Origin: Hesseltinella vesiculosa
Taxonomy: Eukaryota > Mucoromycota > Mucoromycetes > Mucorales > Cunninghamellaceae
DNA: 64,000 nucleotides
Direction of reading: 5' to 3'
NCBI GenBank assembly: GCA_002104935.1
Contig: MCGT01000001.1
Coordinates: 62,001-126,000, forward strand
Below are positions 36,041-47,540 of this stretch, one piece after another. The notes under the pieces are model-generated. The model searched no databases. It was not told the origin of the DNA and saw only the letters and a program-made list of their open reading frames with translations. Within the stretch, counting starts at the first letter, position 1; each line of letters opens with the position of its first letter. The position numbers were made by a program, and so were the translations under genes.

Positions 36041-37704
36041 TGGATGTTTGACAAACGGAAAAAGAGATAAAGTTGTAGAAAAAAAAAAATTAAAAAATTG
36101 CGAAAAGATCGTCTTTCATTTGGACGCATTTTCAACTAGAATCAAGCTAAGGAAAAGTGATCATGCTTGCTGTTTACAGAATTTAGTGCCATGGGTGAAA
36201 GTATCATGAACGTCGTTTCTTGCCGCCTGATGCCGTTGCCTTCCTCCTGGACACAGGGCTTGACCCTGTGGGCACAGCTTGGCACCTTTGCCCTGTGACA
36301 ACCAGCAGAATGAACGAGGCACTTGTCCCTGTCTGTTCTTCTTGAATACGAGCAAGCGTGCTTCGTATAGTATAATTTTTTTTTTTTTTTTGGATCTACG
36401 CGTTGGTCTAGAACGGCCCTGACACCAGTCGGATAGTGTTTTTCCATCGGGAGGAAGATCGGCGTTTCAACGCCCAGTCAAGTGTCGGCTGGGCAATCTC
36501 TACCAATTGACTTGACCAAGCTAGCAACAATAGGATTCATGCGGGCTACATCTTTGCAGACGATCCCCTTGCTTCATAAGTTGTGGAGTAAAGTGCTGTG
36601 CATACTCCGATTCGTTTATTGGGGATGCTACTTTCGCCAGAGGACCGTCCTTGGCCAAAATCGAACACAACCTGGCTAGAATCGATCGAGAAGTGGCCAT
36701 TGGAACGCGCACTTCCCAGACAGTCGAGTGAGAAATCAAAGAAGGGATACTGTAGTAAATCCACATGTCGAGCATGGAGCAGATGCCGGATTATGAATTG
36801 CATCTTACTTTTCCATTGACATGGAGAACGTGTCAGAAAACGGCCAGCGGTAACTTGGCTGGGCACTTTCCGGATCGCTTTGATTTTTTCAGTACCGTCC
36901 GTCATGCATTTCTACCCAGGGCTGATGGATTGTAAAAAAAAACCACTCAAATTTAGCCATTGTGCAGACGCTAAATACATGGGGAGCGATGGCCAACAGT
37001 CAAACCACAGACAGCCCGAGCAGCCCAGAATGGAAAGTGTGGGGAGCGAGGCACTAGCTTACCTCATCGCATCCGTCTCAGTGCTATGCCATCGTGCTTC
37101 TCACAGGACGTTGCATAGACAATTCCCAACAACCGCCTCCCACTTGATGATCAAGAATAAGCGAAAAACGAATAAAATGGGGCCAAAGAAACAAAGGCAT
37201 ATCGAAGGAAAAAGGTAAAAGGTTGCCCTGGCGCTGTGTAACCCAGCTGGAACCTATCACATGCAGGATGAAGGCTGAAGCGGAGCGTGTGGGCTACCTG
37301 AGCAAAAAGCAGCGTCGAAATGGAGAGACTTCAGCGCAAACCCCGAACGCAGCAACCATCGGCCCAGGCTCTCTGCACGCTGTGACACTGACCGTGCACG
37401 CCAAGGAAGTGCTTTTTATTTTTTGCTGCACCACTGCCGAGCTAAAAGAGTGAAGAAACAAATACGTGCACGCCTAGGAGCAGACCGCAATGACAGGAAA
37501 AAAAAAAAAAAAACCTTCTTCCTTTGGAAATTGTTGAAAATTGGCAAAATCAAGTGGGTTCAAGGGCCGCGCCAATCACCCGCAAGCAAATGATTGGGAA
37601 GCCATGGACCTCCTTTTTTTTGATTTTTTGCAACCAACCCCCTTTCTTCCCCCTCTTTTTTTTTTTTTTTTTTTGTTTTCGAAGCTTCCTCTTACTTTCA
37701 TCAA
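36041..37704. other. Long divergent intergenic region, GT10 / AGC kinase
   Basis: About 1.66 kb separate the two divergent start codons. Several open frames of 60-120 codons occur on the minus strand (for example 36546-36905), but overlapping frames compete, no splice model joins them in phase and no motif is recognised. I looked for tRNA-like and 5S-like sequence without success. A T run at 37657-37674 and the poly-A at 37498-37513 lie close to the kinase start. Confidence 0.4.
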
Positions 37705-39725
37705 ATGAACACTTGGAAAATCCCTGGAAAAAGTAAGTAAAAAGGTTCATGAATAGTTGTAGAAAGAGGGCGACATCCTTGCTGCTCCGTGCTCACTTTT
37801 TCATGATACTTGGTTCTGGTTTTTTTAGAGCAAAAGGATACCACTCCCATACCATCCCCTCAAGCCTCGACTTCCAGCCATCTCGCTGTTGAGCCCAAGT
37901 CTGGTGTATTGACTATTCGAGTATGCGAAGCCAAGGGCATTACCCTCCCTCCTGGCATTCCTGTACCTCCTGCTCATCTCCAACCCACGAATCAGCTACG
38001 CAACAATCGCGACTCATTTAATCGGAAACTCAACTGGTTCTTGCCCTATGTCGTCTTGGAATTTGACAAGAACGAAGTCCGTATCGATGCGCTCGGAGGC
38101 GATAGTTTCAACCCTGTGTACCAATACCGAGCCAATTTGTAAAAACTGAAGGAAAACCGGGGAGAACAAGCTGGCTCACCGTTTTTTTTTTTGTTGCAGT
38201 GATGTGTCTCGCAATTCTGAAGTGGTCATCTCGATTTATATGCAACATCCCCCCAATGAAGATGCATCGCGACCCGCCAATATCAACAATGATTGGTATC
38301 TAGGCATGGTTAAGTTACAGCCCAATTTTGATTTCAACAAAATGGAAGATCAAGTGCTGAATATTGTGGGTGGCACTGGTGCCATGCATATTCAATTATG
38401 CTACAGCCCACAACAGGTAAATCCTCCCTTCTCACAATGGCGCTTCAGTCCAAAAACGACCTCACACCTCCTTTTTTTTTTTTTGATTTGGGAATTTTTT
38501 TTTTTTTAGCAAAGCCAGCCCATTGCGTTTGACTCATTTGACCTGTTACGTGTCATCGGCCGAGGCAGCTTTGGCAAGGTAAGAGGGCATAAGTGTGGAC
38601 AGGAAGGTGGTCTAAGCTCTTTCTCGTTCGTAGGTGTATGTTGTGCGAAAAAAGGATACCAATCGAATTTATGCCATGAAAGTGTTGCGCAAATCTCATA
38701 TCATCAGCCGATCCGAAGTCACCCACACTATGGCCGAGAAAACCGTCTTGGCCAAAGTGCGCAACCCTTTTATTGTGCCTTTGAAATTCGCCTTCCAGAG
38801 CCCTGACAAGCTTTACCTAGTGCTTGCCTTCATCAACGGCGGTGAACTGTTCCATCACTTGCAGCTGGAAGGCCGGTTCAGTGAAGAGCGGTCTCGTTTC
38901 TATACCGCTGAATTGCTCTGCGCCTTGGAGTGTCTTCATGGCTTCAATGTGATTTATCGGTAAATCCTTTGCATAGTCCTGAACTGGGTACAGACGATTC
39001 ATTTCGAATTTTTTTTTTTTTTTTTGTACCCAGCGATTTGAAACCAGAGAACATCTTGATCGATTACAACGGCCACATTGCCCTTTGCGACTTTGGTCTT
39101 TGCAAACTGAACATGACAGAACAGGAGCGCACCAACACATTTTGTGGCACACCCGAGTATCTTGCTCCGGAACTGCTCCTGGGACAAGGCTATTCCAAGG
39201 TGGTGGATTGGTGGACGCTGGGTGTCTTGCTGTACGAAATGTTGACAGGCCTACCTCCCTTTTACGATGAAAATACCAATGAAATGTACCGCAAGATCTT
39301 GCAGGATGAATTGCGGTTCCCCGAAGACATGTCAGCAGATGCCCAAGATTTATTAACTGGCGTGAGTCGACTAGCAAAAAAAAAAAAAAAAAAAAAGGTG
39401 GATTTTGACTCTTTTCTTCCGTCAGCTCCTGACACGAGATCCCAACCAGCGACTTGGCTTCCATGGTCCTGAAGCCATCAAAAACCATCGATTCTTTGCC
39501 ACCATCGACTGGCGCTTGTTGATGCAGAAAAAGGTCCAGCCTCCATTCAAACCTCATGTGGAAAACGCCTATGATACCACCAATTTTGATGACGAATTCA
39601 CCGCCGAGGCGCCCATGGAATCGCTTGTCGACGAGTCCCACATCTCCAAAACCATGCAGGAGCAATTTGCAGGCTTCACCTACAATCCCGGCAATGACGG
39701 CGTCATGAGCGAAAGTTACAATTAG
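37705..39725 (+). CDS. AGC protein kinase, Gad8/Ypk1 type, with N-terminal C2-like region
   Basis: Seven exons (37705-37732, 37829-38138, 38200-38416, 38510-38578, 38634-38959, 39034-39361, 39426-39725) encode 525 aa. A C2-like region occupies about residues 30-185 (GVLTIRVCEAKGITLP, YVVLEFDKNEVRIDALGGD, FDVSRNSEV). The kinase domain follows: GRGSFGKV, YAMKVLRK, YRDLKPEN, DFGLCKLN, and the activation loop RTNTFCGTPEYLAPE whose Thr is the Pdk1 site. The AGC tail has the turn region (FDDEFTAEAPMES) and a hydrophobic motif FAGFTYN with Thr as the TORC2 site. Resemblance to fission yeast Gad8 is close throughout, including the pre-kinase region. It would act downstream of TORC2 in membrane and actin control. 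An AATAAA signal follows at 39758-39763. Confidence 0.93.
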
Positions 39726-39818
39726 CCAATCCCATTTTTTATTTCTTTGCTAATGGAATAAACACAACAAAAAAAGGATCAGGGTAGAGACAGACGAGGG
39801 GTATAGATAAAGTGATGG

Positions 39819-40245
39819 CTACAATACAATCTCCAGCTGATCACATTCAGCACACGTCCAGGTCAAAAACACTTGGCTGTCGTCATCCAATTCGCCGATG
39901 CATAATGTCCCCATCGATCCTTGTGCCGCCTGCTTTTCATGGCTAAAATGAAACAATAGGTGAGATTCAGCCAATCCATCCAACAAGAGCTTGCCTATGC
40001 CTATGCTGGCTCTGGATCTCGGTTATCATGGCCAGGACACCTTGTGGCGAGAGCTCATGGCCCGTCAGAGGGATGGCGATCGAGCAACGGGTGCACGACA
40101 ATGTTGGTGATGTTGAGTCGAGCGGCTGGCAGCATTGGGGACAATGGAAGTGTGTCCTAACCGGCAATGTCCTTCTTCGTTTGGTATCAGCTAGTTGCTG
40201 TTCCGCATAGTGGCCGATCTCGTCAAACAGTCTCTTTTTCCACAT
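39819..40245 (-). CDS. Small zinc-ribbon-like protein with three CxxC pairs
   Basis: The model has two exons (40245-39995 and 39942-39819) giving 124 aa. The N-terminus is MWKKRLFDEIGHYAEQQLA; three CxxC pairs follow (CPQC, CTRC, and CAEC close to the C-terminus), which could form one or two zinc sites. I do not recognise the family. The intron is best read as GC-AG (donor AG|GCAAGC at 39994); this joins exons in phase, whereas nearby GT donors do not. Upstream coding is possible, since an acceptor-like CCTAG precedes 40253 and the frame is open to it, but the only candidate exon further upstream would encode a poly-Phe run. The start is therefore uncertain. Confidence 0.6.
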
Positions 40246-41269
40246 GAGGAGGGCTAGGAAAAAAAAAGGGCATTCCCAGAAAGTCCGCAGGCTGGTAAAG
40301 TTCACCGCCAAAAAAAAAAAAAAAAAAAAAAAAGCGGGTACAGGATGGCTGCGTCAAAGTTGTAGCAACGGCAATAAAAGAAGGGTTGCCATTTAGGATT
40401 TGTCATCTTGATCATTGACAAGAATGTCAAGCTGCTGCTGGTATGAGAGGGTCCAGGTCGCGAAGTGCAAGCTACATATTTGATCTGGTACAATATCAAA
40501 TTGAAGAATCAAATTAAATTTCGCGAGCTTTGCCATAGAAATGGGAAAAGGGGGAGGTCATCCCTAAAGAGTGTTGGCCATGCTGAAATAAAAAGGACAA
40601 CGTGTCAGGCTGGTTCGGTCAAAAAGAAAGTCGATCGGATGCACCGATCTTACTGACAAAGGCCAGACGATTTGCCTGGCCAGCAAGCTTGTGTGTTAGA
40701 CGACCAAGTTTAGGGATTCTTGATATGCTTAAAATGCGTCAATGACGCGATAGATCTTGTATCGCTGGCTGATCTCATTCCAATCACCATGCCGAATCCG
40801 AAGCGTCATTTTCTGAGTTATTCTATGAAATGTTCCGCACGTCTGTTGAATTTCATTTGAGAATGCCGTGTTGCCCGCAATGAACTTGTTGTGGATAGAC
40901 GGACTAAAAAAAAGGCAGAGTGGTGGGTGACGCTTTTGAAGGACATTCGAAGAAAAATAGGACGGTTGTTTGCGTCCAAATAAGAGAGAAAAAGGCGTGT
41001 GGGATAAGGCATGGCCAGCTTCTGTCTCTTGGAAGATCTACGATGACTTTATAGCATCAGATGCATTTGATCCCGCCGGTTTACAAATTCTTTTCAAACG
41101 CGGCCTTAGCAAACTGGATCTGCCCTTGAAAATAAAAAATCCGTGCAGCTTGAAGCATTTGACTGGACTGCATGACGAATAATCCGAAAAATTGAAAAAT
41201 GAGGCGTTTGATTTTATTATAATTTTTTTGCTCTTCTTGCTTCGCCTCTTTTTTTTGAACCTTTTTCTC
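40246..41269. other. Unresolved intergenic region
   Basis: Open frames of 57-65 codons exist on the minus strand (around 40740-41012) but do not join into a gene by any splice path I can support. A T/A homopolymer of about 23 nt lies at 40310-40333. No RNA gene is recognised. Confidence 0.35.
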
Positions 41270-42067
41270 ATGACGCATGCCATCAAGATCAGAGCCCCTG
41301 CAACCAAAGTATGCGATTACACGTATATGATGGAATCGTTTTTACCCCACGTGAAATCTAAAGTGAATCTTTCCGACGAGGAGGCCAGTGCTCCTGACCT
41401 GTGGCGAGATCTTTTGGAATTGGCTGGTCCGGTTGTCAAGAAGCATGTAGGCCGCAATCCAATCATACAATGGCAGCACCTCGATGCCCAAATGTGTGAT
41501 GACATGGTGCTCGACTTTGTCGATTATGCAAGCCAGTCGTACCTTGCCCTGGATCTAACGCTTTGTCCTCGGCAAGTCGCACTGATACTGCGCCATAAGT
41601 ACGACAATATCCTTCACATCGTTCGGCAGAAGATCCGAAATGGTCAGGTATGTGTTTCACCTCCTGCCTGTCCCGACTCACCTTTTCTTTGTCTACCCCA
41701 GCTACCACAGCCAACCGTCCATGGTGCCATCAAGCCTGGCAAAAAGCGGGTAAGCCCTGAACTCCGCCTTTCCCGTGAGCGTTGTTGTCTTGACTTTCTT
41801 TTTTTTTTTTTGCAGAAGTCACATACATTCTCTATCAATGACCTTTGCATGAGCGATTCCAGTGGATCAATCAGCCCACCCCAACGTCATGAAGAAGGTG
41901 CATTGGCGTTTGACGATGTACCGGTAGAACCTATTGACACTCTGGAAATGGCTTCCAGCACCGGTCGACCGCTGGATCCTGCCTCTCCGTCACCTATCCC
42001 TGCGCCTGTGTCTCTTCGAAGCACAAGCACAGCTTCTGTTAAACGGGCGCGACTTGAAACAGACTAA
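41270..42067 (+). CDS. Unknown 225-aa protein
   Basis: Three exons (41270-41647, 41702-41749, 41816-42067) joined by GT-AG introns in phase. I do not recognise the family. The N-terminal ~125 residues look globular and helical (for example DLWRDLLELAGPVVKKHVG, VLDFVDYASQSYLALDL). The C-terminal half is disordered, rich in Ser and Pro with acidic patches, and ends with a basic KRARLETD that could be a nuclear localisation signal. No transmembrane segment is present in this model; an upstream in-frame hydrophobic extension before 41270 lacks a convincing start. AATAAA follows the stop at 42070-42075. Confidence 0.65.
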   Translation: MTHAIKIRAPATKVCDYTYMMESFLPHVKSKVNLSDEEASAPDLWRDLLELAGPVVKKHVGRNPIIQWQHLDAQMCDDMVLDFVDYASQSYLALDLTLCPRQVALILRHKYDNILHIVRQKIRNGQVCVSPPACPDSPFLCLPQLPQPTVHGAIKPGKKRVSPELRLSRERCCLDFLFFFLQKSHTFSINDLCMSDSSGSISPPQRHEEGALAFDDVPVEPIDTLEMASSTGRPLDPASPSPIPAPVSLRSTSTASVKRARLETD

Positions 42068-42270
42068 CGAAATAAACCTGCTAGATACCATTCCTTTTTT
42101 AATGTTTACCTGAACAAGAGTGGACTTAAAAAAAATCTCCATTCCTGCCTGTCATGTATGCACGTTAAACTCCGTGACAGAGGAAAAAGGAACGAGTCGG
42201 TTGTTTTTTCTTTCCGGCTTGAACCTATTATTTTTCCTCCATTGTTATCACCATTCTCGAGTCCCCTTAA

Positions 42271-43272
42271 ATGACCTTTGCCATTCACATTCATGACCCA
42301 AAATCTGCACATACACGACGACGATCCGCCTCGGCTACGTCTGCACAATGGGAGGGCCTGAGAACGCTGCGTCGGCCAACGGCGGTGTGGCCAGCTGTGT
42401 CACCATCGCCAAGTTCCAGTTCAACCTGCTCCACCTCGTCATTTCGGCATTCCGCATCAACTGTCGATTCATCTCGGCACACCTCCCTCTCTCGACGGCA
42501 ATCTCTAGGCAAACCGCCGGGCATCCATTCGCCATCGACAACGTCATCGCAAAGCCAACAAAAACCAAAGCCGTCGCCTTCCACCTTGATGTTACCTCAC
42601 GTCAGTCCTTCGTATTCTTCCACAACGAACAATAGCCAGCATAAGACGGCGCCTATGAAGGAGCTGGAAAAGGTAAAAAAGAAAGAAGAGAGGCAAAGGC
42701 TCACAGTCGTTTTTTTTTTTTTTTTTATTTCATCGTATTTGGTCTAGTTGCTGACGGATTTGAAAAAGGAAAACTTTGATCTCAAGCTGAGGCTGTTTCA
42801 TTTGGAAAGCACCATGGCTACCGAGATCGACAAGTATTGGCTGCAGAGCGAAAACGAACGGCTACAAGCGGATCTGCAACTCAAAGTGGCCGAGACCGAA
42901 CGACTGGAAGATTCGTTGCTAGGCCTGGGGTCAAGACTGGCAGAAGAAATGGAAAAGAACAAGGCGAAGCTATCACGTGATGCTACCACACAGACGGACG
43001 ACACGGGCCCTTGTGCACCTTTATCAGCAACAACGCATCAACCCAGCCAATGGTCCACGCAGGAAACAAACACGGGATCCTGCCTTTACCCCACAGATAC
43101 CGTCTTCCCATCCAATGCAGCCGCCTTTGGCTTGCTGTCTCGGCCACGACGGGCTTCCTTGTCTCATTCGTCCTCGATGGAAATGGACTCTGTTGCAGAT
43201 CAATTCCAGCAGCAAGTCCATATTGTCACGCCTAATTATCGTGTCCAGCGTTGGTTAAAGACGATGGAATAG
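42271..43272 (+). CDS. Short CM1 (centrosomin N-terminal motif 1) coiled-coil protein
   Basis: Two exons (42271-42672, 42748-43272) encode 308 aa. A Ser-rich disordered N-terminus (about 1-125) is followed across the splice junction by MKELEKLLTDLKKENFDLK and LRLFHLE. This is the CM1/Cnn_1N motif that recruits and activates gamma-tubulin ring complexes in centrosomin, CDK5RAP2, Mto1 and Pcp1. A coiled coil extends to about residue 210, then a disordered tail with one Arg-Arg-Ala-Ser phosphosite-like element. Relatives are much longer (often over 1000 aa), so this is a minimal CM1 protein; there is no room for the C-terminal targeting domain. The motif is seen directly, and function in microtubule nucleation is inferred. 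Confidence 0.82.
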
Positions 43273-43547
43273 TAATAAAACATTCGGGTAGCCCGCTTTT
43301 TAAGCTTGCACCAAAGGTAGGGTGCGAGCGCTGCTTTTGTTCATGGTGACACGAATATTTCAAACTCCTTTTCCGTGTGTCTTCCCCCTAAAATTCTCAC
43401 TTTTTTTTTTTTTGACCTCTTCTTCACTTGCCTATTTTTTTTTTTTTTTTTTTTTCTGTTCCTCATTACACATTGTGTTGAAGCCATTTGGGATCTATTC
43501 TTATAAAATTATATAAGAAAAAGCTTGTTCTGTGTCTCCCCTCTTTT

Positions 43548-43579
<32 letters not shown>

Positions 43580-43963
43580 CAGTTAAAGTGTGTGGCATTT
43601 TTTCTCTTCCTTTTTTATTCCCTTTTGGACATTTGCTTGGTGATTTGCATTTGACCCATTTCTCTTTGTCATCCCTTTGGTAAGCATTCCATGGTATGTG
43701 TTCTTGACGTTTGAATAATCAACCCACTTCTTTTTCTTGCGTCTTGATTGGAACTCCCCCCTTTTTTTCTGCTATTGCTATTTGCCTTAGATACCTTTTT
43801 TATTGATGCTTTGTACGCATCACTTGTGAATAGTTTATACATAATACATAGTACGTTTCCCTGCACCACGATCATATTCTTCTACGGAATCCTTCACCAA
43901 GCCCATTGCCGACTATTTTTTTTTTTGTCACATCACTCATAACGAAACGAACAAGAACACAAC
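43273..43963. other. T-rich intergenic region upstream of the phosphodiesterase
   Basis: About 690 bp dominated by pyrimidine tracts, including T runs at 43401-43414, 43436-43455, 43541-43549 and 43557-43577. Likely promoter and 5' UTR of the phosphodiesterase. No gene is seen. Confidence 0.45.
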
Positions 43964-46804
43964 ATGGACCCGTCACATTGTTCAGTAGTGATTCTTCAAC
44001 AAGACCCACCCCCATTTATATTGGAAGACAATGATGTTTCACCAGCGTATCTGCCTTTATTGAAACCGGTATTTGCTCAAGGTAAAGCAAAAAAAAATGA
44101 AAAAACCAGTGCCTGGAAGGAAGGGAAGGCCGTTGAGGGAGTAATAATCAAAAGGGGAATGGGCAAGGAGAAAGTGAAAAAAGAGGAGGGTAATATGAAA
44201 AAGGTCTAGCGTTTGTGAAACAATGGATGTTATGATTTTTTTTTTTTTTGCTCACGTTGTTTTACCTTTTGATAGTGTCGATCACTAGTGACAAAGCCGA
44301 AGCCTTGACTTGGATCAAAGAACAACCGTCGACCTTATTACTGCTCGATTTAAATGACGAAACGACCGATGATTCCTTGACCAACTTTGCCAATACCACT
44401 TGGATCACCACGCTCGCCCAACAAATCGATGATGACAATGTGCCTATCATAGGTAAAAACCAATAAGAAAAAAGCTTATATTCATTGGTTTTTTTTAGTA
44501 TGCTCTTCTGTGGATCATCCTTCATTTATGCTGGATTGTATCCATGCAGGTGCCACTGATTATATCCTGAAACCAATTCAGCTGGATGTTGTCAAGACCT
44601 TGTTTTTGGTATGCCTTTTTTTTTTTTTTGTACCCCACATGGGATCATCTGACCGTTCTTTTTCTCCAGTCACTTCATCGCCACCGGTCCAAAATTCATC
44701 AGAGTTCCACGCCCACGTTATCCAGTGATCACGTTATTTCCCCAGCAACAACAGCTACTACCACAGCCACGACGCCCATCACCCCAACTCATTATTCTGA
44801 CATGCAGGATCATCAAATCCATTCCTGCGCTGGACTACGCCACCGTATCAAGGATTTTGCCCAAAAGGATACAATGTAAGTGGAAAGAGTCGATGTGAAA
44901 AAAAAAAAAACCAATGGCTGGAGACCGTTCATGGGCATCACATTGCTTACACTGCTTTTTTTAGGTTTGCAAAGACTGTCTTGGAAATTTATGCACCGGC
45001 CCCAGCTGCTGCCATTGATATGTCCTTATCAAGGTAAGGCGCTTTGTACCTTTTTTTGTTTTGACAGTCGCATCATTTCTTGACCACGCTGCCAAGTTTT
45101 TCCCACTGACCTTTCCAATTTTTTTTTCTCATCTGGGTTTTTTTTTCGGCTGATTAGGGAACATGCTAAAAGACTCCAAGACAACGTGGATCGCTGGGAT
45201 TTTTCACCGTTCGACATGAACCATCAAGACCTTGTTCATTGTGTGATTTTGATGTTCAGGCCTCTGCTTGCCTGTCCAGATTTGGAGCATTTGATGCTAA
45301 CACAAGGTAAAACGGTCGAAACCCAAGGTTTTTATTTTTCACGTCACGGTCACACAACAAGCTTTTGCCCCTCTCAAACTCTAATCTTTTTCAACTTCTT
45401 GTAGAACAATTGTACGACTTTATAAATGACCTCTCGAATGTGTACCATGGAGACAATCCCTATCACAACTTTGCGCATGCCGTGGATGTCTTACAATGCA
45501 CCTATTATATCATTTGCCAACTTGGTCTGTTTCCAGGCATCGGGATTCGCCACCCCATGAAGCAACGACCCCAGGACCTACTACGACCCATTGATCTATT
45601 GGCATTGTTCATTGCCGCTATTGGTCACGATGCTGCCCATCCGGGTGTGAACAATCTGTTCTTGGTAAGTGCTGGAAGAACGGCGGCCGATCTGGAAGGG
45701 AATTCTCACTGTTTCATCAGGTGAACTCATCCACCCCACTGGCGCTTGTTTACAACGATCGATCTGTTTTGGAAAGCTTCCATTCCATGACACTTTTCCA
45801 GTTGATGAAGAAGCACCGTTTGGATCAAATTGGGGATGCCTCGACGACAAATTATCAAGGTAAAAAAAAAGTCGCTCGAACTTATCTCCGTGAAAGGTGG
45901 CACGAAAAGTCTCATGCCCATTTTCTTTTAGAGTTCCGCAAGACAGTGGTGACCAGCATTCTTGCGACGGACATGTCTTTACACAATGATTATGTAGCCA
46001 AATTCAAGGAACAAACCGCCCGGTTTCGCACCTCCCATTCAGCCTTGGACGAAGATCAAGAACGACTCTTGCTTTGCAGCGCCATCATCAAATGTGCCGA
46101 CATCAGCAACGTCGTAAGTGTCTGAAAAAAAAATACAAGTGTTTTGTTTGCTAATCTTTTTTGATCCAGGCTCGACCATTTATTCAAGCAAAGCGATGGG
46201 CGGAGTTGCTCGTCGAGGAATTTGCTTGTCAAGGCGATCTGGAAAAAGCCATGGGCATGCCAGTGTCTCCTGTCAATGATCGTGACAAGGTGGTCTTGGA
46301 AGACTCACAAATCGGGTTCATTCGCTTTGTTGCCATGGGATTGTTCCAACAGGTTCGAGAAACCATGCCAGGTAAGAAGGAAAAAAAAAAAAAAATAGCT
46401 GCCGGCTGCCTCGCTCACTTTTTTTTTTTTTTTTTGGGCGTTGGAAAGACATGGGCTTTGCCGTGGATCAAATGGATAGTAATATAAGTCAGTGGCAAGT
46501 CTACAAGACCCACCAACACGATACACCTCCAACCACCACCCATCCCGATAAAACAGGCGCCTCCAGCCCAGACGGCACGGCCCCACTCTCCCATCACGAA
46601 GAAACACCAACCTCCAATGAAGCCTTGCTGCAACGGATGTCCATGGAAGCCACATCCAACGACCTCGGTGGCATGCCAGCCATGGCAATGACCGATTACC
46701 GTGCCAAGTTTGAAGACGATCTGTCCCTCTCACAATTCCCCTCGACCCAACAGCCCCCAGGCTGGCATGATGGTCCTGTCTATTGTCAATGTACTATCCA
46801 ATAA
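43964..46804 (+). CDS. Class I cyclic-nucleotide phosphodiesterase with N-terminal receiver-like domain and CaaX end
   Basis: Eleven exons (43964-44081, 44276-44452, 44499-44608, 44670-44875, 44965-45033, 45158-45306, 45405-45664, 45721-45859, 45932-46113, 46170-46371, 46449-46804) encode 655 aa. Residues about 1-135 resemble a response-regulator receiver: LLLLDL keeps the phosphoacceptor Asp, IIVCSS the switch Ser/Thr position and DYILKPI the Lys; the usual N-terminal acidic pair is reduced (QQD). A Thr/Ser linker follows. The catalytic domain has YHNFAHAVDVLQ, GHDAAHPGVNN and KCADISNVARP, covering the His and Asp metal ligands. The C-terminus is CTIQ, a farnesyl-type CaaX box. The layout resembles Dictyostelium RegA and animal PDE8. 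It would lower cAMP, probably under phosphorelay control. Confidence 0.92.
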
Positions 46805-47540
46805 CCTTGTCTACTTTTCTCGCCCCTAGTTGTATTTTTTTTTTAAGTGGAATTTCCCTTGCTATGTATTTCACGCCCAACCATTCCCTCTTCATACCTC
46901 ATTTCACTTGTGTACCTCCCTACTCCACTCTCTTCAACGTCGATTTGCTTACCTTTATGGCAAATGACCTGTCTCTCCTCCTGTCCCTTTAGATTGTACA
47001 CTTTTTTTTTCTTGGTAGTGCAAGTGACCTCCTTCACCTTAGAATGCCCAAAATCTTTTCCCGGTTTTTTTTTTTCCCTCTTTTTCTCACTCTCTTGTGC
47101 TCACTTTGCCCATCGATTCTTCTTTACAAATACATTAGTTTCCATAGTCTATCATCAAAAAAATAAATAAATGAAAATAAAAAGGTTGAGCTGTTTTCAA
47201 GGAGATTTTCAGGGGCCAGGGAGGACAATCTGATCGAGATTTGGGCTGTGACAAGAAAAAAAGCGTGGCTTTGGTACCAAAACTCGTGGACAGTCTTGGC
47301 TCACGTGTCGGTCCACTTTTTTTGAAAGAGGACATGACCAAACATGAAAAACTCAAAAAAAAGAAATCTTTATTGCTATGGTACACAGTGTTATTTTTTT
47401 TTTTTTGTGGGGGGAGAGGGAAAGAGGTATCACACATAGAAAAAATCATAAAATTCAAAAAATAAATACATCATACAGGTTAAAAAAAAGTCAATACAAA
47501 GGAGGGAATAGGTTGCGGGCACATAAAAAAGGAGCGATGA
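46805..47540. other. Convergent intergenic region, phosphodiesterase / CSL factor
   Basis: It contains A/T-rich 3' regions of both genes, with AATAAA-like signals at about 47162-47171 and 47460-47466. No gene is supported. Confidence 0.45.

Noticed and set aside
36546..36905. 119-codon minus-strand frame in the GT10/kinase intergenic region, and an overlapping 84-codon frame
   Set aside because: Two frames compete, the tempting intron between them does not join in phase, and no motif is recognised.
40740..41012. Minus-strand frames between the CxxC gene and the 225-aa gene
   Set aside because: A T-run acceptor is present but no splice path gives a protein I can support; likely chance.
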